Shown: piece after piece, positions 60,420 to 64,000 of the stretch
Position numbering within the stretch: position 1 is the stretch's first letter
Layout of the letters: the number at the start of each line of letters is the position of its first letter
Source: Promethearchaeia archaeon
GTDB lineage: Archaea > Asgardarchaeota > Lokiarchaeia > Sigyniarchaeales > SOKP01
Length of the DNA stretch: 64,000 nucleotides
Assembly: GCA_029856155.1 (NCBI GenBank)
Contig: JAHQWL010000072.1
Coordinates: 58,683 to 122,682, forward strand
Direction of reading: 5' to 3'
Notes under the pieces: model-generated
Told to the model about the DNA's origin: nothing
Databases searched by the model: none
The model's input: the letters and a program-made list of their open reading frames with translations, nothing else
Made by a program: the position numbers and the translations under genes

Positions 60420-60965
60420 CTATTTAATCAAATTATAGAATCTAGCAAGAAAAAAAGCATTTATAGTTGAACTATGTATAATATCACCATTATTAATTAT
60501 TTTATGTATTTCTTCAATGGAAAATTCATATACTGAAATTATTTCATTTGAATCTATTGGTTTCGAATTAATTCTTTTCACAATAGCAAAATAAAGGTAA
60601 TTCCACGCAGTATTAAGAAATGATATTTTTGTTTTTCCTAAAAAAGTAATACTCTCCACCTTATAACCTGTTTCCTCTTCTGTTTCTCTTATTGCAGCTT
60701 CCTTAGGTTTCTCACCTTTGTCGATTAAACCTCCAACCGTAGTTTTTGTTTTTGTTTGCCATGGGTAGGGATATGCATCCACAAGAATAATTTTACCCTC
60801 AATTGTCTGGCAAATAACTGTAACAAAATCTCTCCCTTCAATAACAACATATTCTATTTGTTGACCATCTGGTCTTAATACTAAATCATTTCTCAAACCA
60901 ATAAAACGATTTCGAAATATTATTCTTTCTTCTAATTGCTGCCAAATATAATTATCTTGGTTCAT
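60420..60965 (-). CDS. Nudix hydrolase (ADP-ribose pyrophosphatase-like)
   Basis: 181 residues. Complete Nudix box: GGLIDKGEKPKEAAIRETEE followed by ETGYKVE. N-terminal strand-rich part (FRNRFIGLRNDLVL, YVVIEGRDFVTVICQ) fits the ADP-ribose/ADP-sugar pyrophosphatase branch. Hydrolyses a nucleoside diphosphate linked to X; likely ADP-ribose or similar. Confidence 0.87.
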   Translation of the reverse strand: MNQDNYIWQQLEERIIFRNRFIGLRNDLVLRPDGQQIEYVVIEGRDFVTVICQTIEGKIILVDAYPYPWQTKTKTTVGGLIDKGEKPKEAAIRETEEETGYKVESITFLGKTKISFLNTAWNYLYFAIVKRINSKPIDSNEIISVYEFSIEEIHKIINNGDIIHSSTINAFFLARFYNLIK

Positions 60966-61205
60966 GTGATATTCAATGATTTAAATCAATATAATTCTAT
61001 TTATCAGAAAAAACGCTTTCACTATCTTTTTGATTTTCTAAAGCTATCATTGAAAGCATCTATATAACAAAAAATTGTCATTTCGTGCCTTTTTCTAAAC
61101 CTTCGTTCGCTAATTATAAAACAGTTTTAGCAGATTTTGCTTGGTATAGTCCATTGAACAAAAGAATTCTAAGACAACTCATCTTTATCTAATCATCTCT
61201 AAAAT

Positions 61206-62234
61206 TTAACCTTCTCTCCACATAAATATTAGATAAGCTGCTATCCAACATCCTATTATTATGAAAGCACCTGTGACAATACTGTGTATTGAAAGCTGTG
61301 GCACTCCACCTAATATATTGGATATATTACATCCTCCTGCTGTCATAGCCCCAAATCCCATTAAACCTCCACCAAAAAATTGCTTCAATAACGTAAATCC
61401 ATCTGGAGCTCTAAACTTAAATTCTTTAGCGATAATGGAACTAATGAAAGATCCAAGGATAATTCCAATAATAATGAAACCAGACCACCCAACAATAGTT
61501 TCAGCAACAAGCCATTGATTTATTTGTCCCCAACCACAAATAAAACAAACAAACTCATTACTGGCAACATAGCTCGCAGTTAGGATTAAACCTATAAGAG
61601 TTCCAGTAACCCACCAAGGATATGCTTTTTTGAATATCGCTTCTTTAAAGTTTTCGAATTTTATCAGAGGTTCTTTTGTGCTTCTTTTTTTCTTAATTGC
61701 TGGCCATACCCAGAAGTAAAACATGAGAGCAATTCCTATTAAACCAACAATAAGCATAAATATTGGTGTTATCTCTGTATTAAATGGACCAAAAAGTGTA
61801 ATTTGTCCGAGATTTTCTGCTTGTAGGATAATTCTAGCATCGGCTAAAACTCCCCACGATGTCATGACTATGCCCAATGTAAATCCAATAGCTGCAACCA
61901 TATATCCCATCATCCCTTCTCCAATTCGATATGTAAATCCACTCGCACATCCCGCAGTAAGAACCATTCCAACCCCAAATATTAAACCACCTATTATTGC
62001 ACCCCATGGTTGAAAAGATTTTGGAGCTAAATCAATTACTCCTGCAAATGCAAAAATTGAAAACCCAATCATCAAAACAACCAATGAGACTGCGACGGCT
62101 TTTGCTAATCTAAATTCTTTTAAATATAATATATCTCTGAAGGCAGAGTTCATACAAAATCTTCCACGCTGCAATATAAAACCAAAAATGGCTCCAATTA
62201 TAAGCCCCGCAACTAATGCGTACCAAAAATCCAT
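61206..62234 (-). CDS. YeeE/YedE-type sulfur (thiosulfate) transporter
   Basis: 342 residues, about nine or ten membrane segments. Conserved Cys motifs of the thiosulfate transporter TsuA family: RGRFCMNSAFRD near the N-terminus, TAGCASGFTYRIGEG in the middle and TAGGCNISN near the C-terminus, arranged as two inverted repeat halves. Probably takes up a sulfur compound. No TusA gene adjoins. Confidence 0.88.
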   Translation of the reverse strand: MDFWYALVAGLIIGAIFGFILQRGRFCMNSAFRDILYLKEFRLAKAVAVSLVVLMIGFSIFAFAGVIDLAPKSFQPWGAIIGGLIFGVGMVLTAGCASGFTYRIGEGMMGYMVAAIGFTLGIVMTSWGVLADARIILQAENLGQITLFGPFNTEITPIFMLIVGLIGIALMFYFWVWPAIKKKRSTKEPLIKFENFKEAIFKKAYPWWVTGTLIGLILTASYVASNEFVCFICGWGQINQWLVAETIVGWSGFIIIGIILGSFISSIIAKEFKFRAPDGFTLLKQFFGGGLMGFGAMTAGGCNISNILGGVPQLSIHSIVTGAFIIIGCWIAAYLIFMWREG

Positions 62235-62512
62235 TTTTTTTCACCTTTTTTATTTGGACGAGAATTTTCTAAGAAGACTTTCCGGTTTTTAAAATTTTTA
62301 AAACTATTGAATTTGATTATTTAGCTTTTTTCTGTTAATATTGAATATGTTTTTAAATTAAAATTTTACTTTAGACTTGATCTAATTTAGTTTGAATAAA
62401 AATTATAATTCCTATAAATTAAAATATCTTAAAAAAGACTTTTAAAGTACTAAATAATTTCAAAAGGATGCAGAAAAAAAGATATAAATTATTAGTCATA
62501 GCTTTATTTTTA
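62235..62512. other. AT-rich gap between transporter and hydrolase genes
   Basis: 278 bp without a credible gene. Both flanking genes are on the minus strand, so the transporter promoter should lie here. No clear TATA box stands out from the AT-rich background. Confidence 0.35.
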
Positions 62513-64000
62513 TTATAGAATAATACTCACTCCTATTGCATTTGAAAGCACCGCAGCAAAGAATATTTGAATAATGCTAAAAGAAATTATGATAACGGGA
62601 TAAAACGATTTTACATTTTTTAAGATTTTAGTATTTTGAATTATAACCAATAAGAAAATTATATACATGAATAAAACACTCGGGAAATGAGATATTCTCA
62701 TCGTTAATAACATCAGACTTATCATTATTATAATACTTGTAATTAACAAAACTCGATTTTTAGAACTCTCCGATTTTAAGTGGTTGAGCTTTGGATAAAT
62801 CACTTTTCGAAGTAAAATCTCAATTGATAAGAAAACAGGGAAAGCTAGGTATCCTAAAGTAATATGAACAACAAAATTTGAAGGCCAAATGAAACCAAAC
62901 GGGTAATAGTAAGAAAAGATCATATAAATTCCTATTAAATACACCGTACAAATAATTGTAAACACTATATATTTCAAATTCAATTGAGATTTTATAAATT
63001 CTAATAATTTATGTTTACTTCGCTCACTTTTAGGTTTTTTAAAGCGTAAAAATATTTTGATTAACGTATATAAAAGTATTATGTTTATTGAACCATAAAG
63101 AACTCCTTTTATACCAAAAATTCTCTCAAAGATTACCCAATTCAATAAGAAAGTACCAATATATAGAACTGTCTTAAGCATTTGTTTTCGCTTATTTGAA
63201 GTATTTAACAATGGTTCATAAATTAGTGAATCAGATTCCTCAGATTTTTGCTTTTTTCTAAATATTATTCGACTTGATACTGAAATAAGAGAGATGACAA
63301 TTGTGAATAATAAGATAATGTTTAAAAAAATTAATCCATAGTTCAAATAAAATGTGATAATAATTGGACCATTTATTGTAATAGAATTGAAAAAATGGGT
63401 TTCAAACCAATTAATTGAGTTGATAAGAACTATATCTGAAAATAATTGATGTCCTCCACCTAATAACGAGCCCGTTATTGGAATTACACTACAATTTGTT
63501 AATTCTTGTGCTTTTAATGCATTTTCAGTAAAATCTAAAGCTTCATCATCTAAATGCATAATTATTAATAGGTTATTAGTATTTTCCTCATTCAATAAAT
63601 TAACAGGAATATAATCAATGAGTTGTTCATTATACAAAAATCCATATTTCGGGGGAATAAAATTGACAAGTGGGGCTAGTGCAACAATTACTTGAAACCG
63701 TGGATCTAAAGCTTGATTCATAAGTACAACCATTCCTCCAAGTGAATGACCTATTAATCCAATCTGGGAAATATTTATCTTCGAATAAAAAAGCAAAGTT
63801 TCTAATTTATCTAAAAGCCTTGAACAATCTTGAGCTAGAGCTGGAATCCCTGTAATGGGATCTATATTATTTATATTTCCACCACTTTCACCATGACCTT
63901 GATAATCTAATGCAGCAACGTAAAAACCCCTCTTAGTAAATTCAATTGGTATTCTGAGGTCAAAATCTCGTTTTGAGGCTATACCATGGCAGTATATTAT
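62513..64000 (-). CDS. Alpha/beta hydrolase with C-terminal membrane domain (N-terminus beyond window)
   Basis: At least 495 residues; the frame is open to base 64000, so the start is outside. The hydrolase part shows YCHGIAS (oxyanion), DYQGHGES, the nucleophile elbow GHSLGGM, the acid in MHLDDEALD and the His in GGGHQLF. From about residue 210 of the visible part, around eight hydrophobic segments follow. Such hydrolase plus membrane-domain proteins may cleave lipid or acyl substrates at the membrane. A TTG at 63796 marks only an internal codon, not the start. Confidence 0.82.
   Translation of the reverse strand: MIYCHGIASKRDFDLRIPIEFTKRGFYVAALDYQGHGESGGNINNIDPITGIPALAQDCSRLLDKLETLLFYSKINISQIGLIGHSLGGMVVLMNQALDPRFQVIVALAPLVNFIPPKYGFLYNEQLIDYIPVNLLNEENTNNLLIIMHLDDEALDFTENALKAQELTNCSVIPITGSLLGGGHQLFSDIVLINSINWFETHFFNSITINGPIIITFYLNYGLIFLNIILLFTIVISLISVSSRIIFRKKQKSEESDSLIYEPLLNTSNKRKQMLKTVLYIGTFLLNWVIFERIFGIKGVLYGSINIILLYTLIKIFLRFKKPKSERSKHKLLEFIKSQLNLKYIVFTIICTVYLIGIYMIFSYYYPFGFIWPSNFVVHITLGYLAFPVFLSIEILLRKVIYPKLNHLKSESSKNRVLLITSIIIMISLMLLTMRISHFPSVLFMYIIFLLVIIQNTKILKNVKSFYPVIIISFSIIQIFFAAVLSNAIGVSIIL

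Noticed and set aside
1-64000. tRNA or rRNA genes, CRISPR arrays, insertion sequences, prophage
   Set aside because: No cloverleaf, rRNA signature, regularly spaced repeat array, transposase or integrase was recognised by reading. A covariance-model scan would be needed to exclude intron-containing tRNAs.

Overview
The window is AT-rich archaeal DNA and most probably comes from an Asgard archaeon of the Lokiarchaeia type. The informational genes are archaeal: aIF5B, aEF-2, an archaeal CCA-adding enzyme, TFB, Rpo7/Spt4, rpS24e, rpS27ae, Kae1 and Bud32. Mixed with them are genes of eukaryotic flavour typical of Asgards: three Ras/Rab-like small GTPases, a long Arf/Rag-like GTPase, Roadblock/LC7 proteins, a gelsolin-domain protein and a long TPR-like solenoid protein with a GTPase-like head. 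The organism assignment is inferred from this combination; no rRNA is present.

Layout. 1-9 kb: a 5'-truncated uvrA, then aIF5B, CCA-adding enzyme, a small unknown and aEF-2. 9-17 kb: two related small GTPases (one cut short by a stop codon), a HAD phosphatase, an acidic unknown, an EngB-like GTPase, an ICMT-like methyltransferase, a PadR regulator behind a 26-bp palindrome, a Taw1 wyosine enzyme with an inserted winged helix, and a nucleoside phosphorylase. 17-23.4 kb: a minus-strand run of seven genes with zinc-ribbon membrane proteins, a winged-helix regulator, a small hydrolase, a DUF2085 protein and two tandem paralogues of unknown family. 23.6-30 kb: the 1086-residue solenoid protein, TFB, the Arf/Rag-like GTPase and a PAP2 phosphatase. 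30-38 kb: PHP phosphoesterase, CoA-transferase fused to GNAT, acetyl-CoA synthetase (acs), a corrinoid protein and a UroD-type methyltransferase, followed by a dead copy of the acs 3' end. 38-47 kb: HEAT-repeat protein, Roadblock protein, M20-like protein, DUF362 ferredoxin, Rab-like GTPase, NagD-like HAD, polyprenol-kinase-like membrane protein and a UroD-like protein. 47-50 kb: a region of decay and small genes (split Roadblock gene, partial CDC48 N-domain, small membrane proteins, a Roadblock 3' remnant). 50-54.5 kb: RibD-like reductase, cupin, GNAT-YoaP fusion, secreted NosD-type beta-helix protein, YciI-like gene with an apparent frameshift. 54.6-58.6 kb: the classical archaeal cluster rpo7-spt4-DPCK-rps24e-rps27ae-kae1-bud32. 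58.9-64 kb: RHH regulator, gelsolin-domain protein, KH-like protein, Nudix hydrolase, YeeE/YedE transporter and a partial membrane-anchored alpha/beta hydrolase.

How the genes work together: the translation/transcription genes form two housekeeping blocks. acs, the CoA-transferase and the corrinoid/methyltransferase pair point to acetyl-CoA and one-carbon metabolism. The GTPases, Roadblock proteins, solenoid protein and gelsolin protein are candidates for an Asgard membrane/cytoskeleton regulatory toolkit, but they are scattered rather than in one operon. The most notable raw observations are several gene remnants and disruptions (GTPase stop codon, Roadblock insertion, acs and Roadblock 3' ghosts, YciI frameshift), the altered diphthamide loop of aEF-2 and the GTPase-like head on the solenoid protein.
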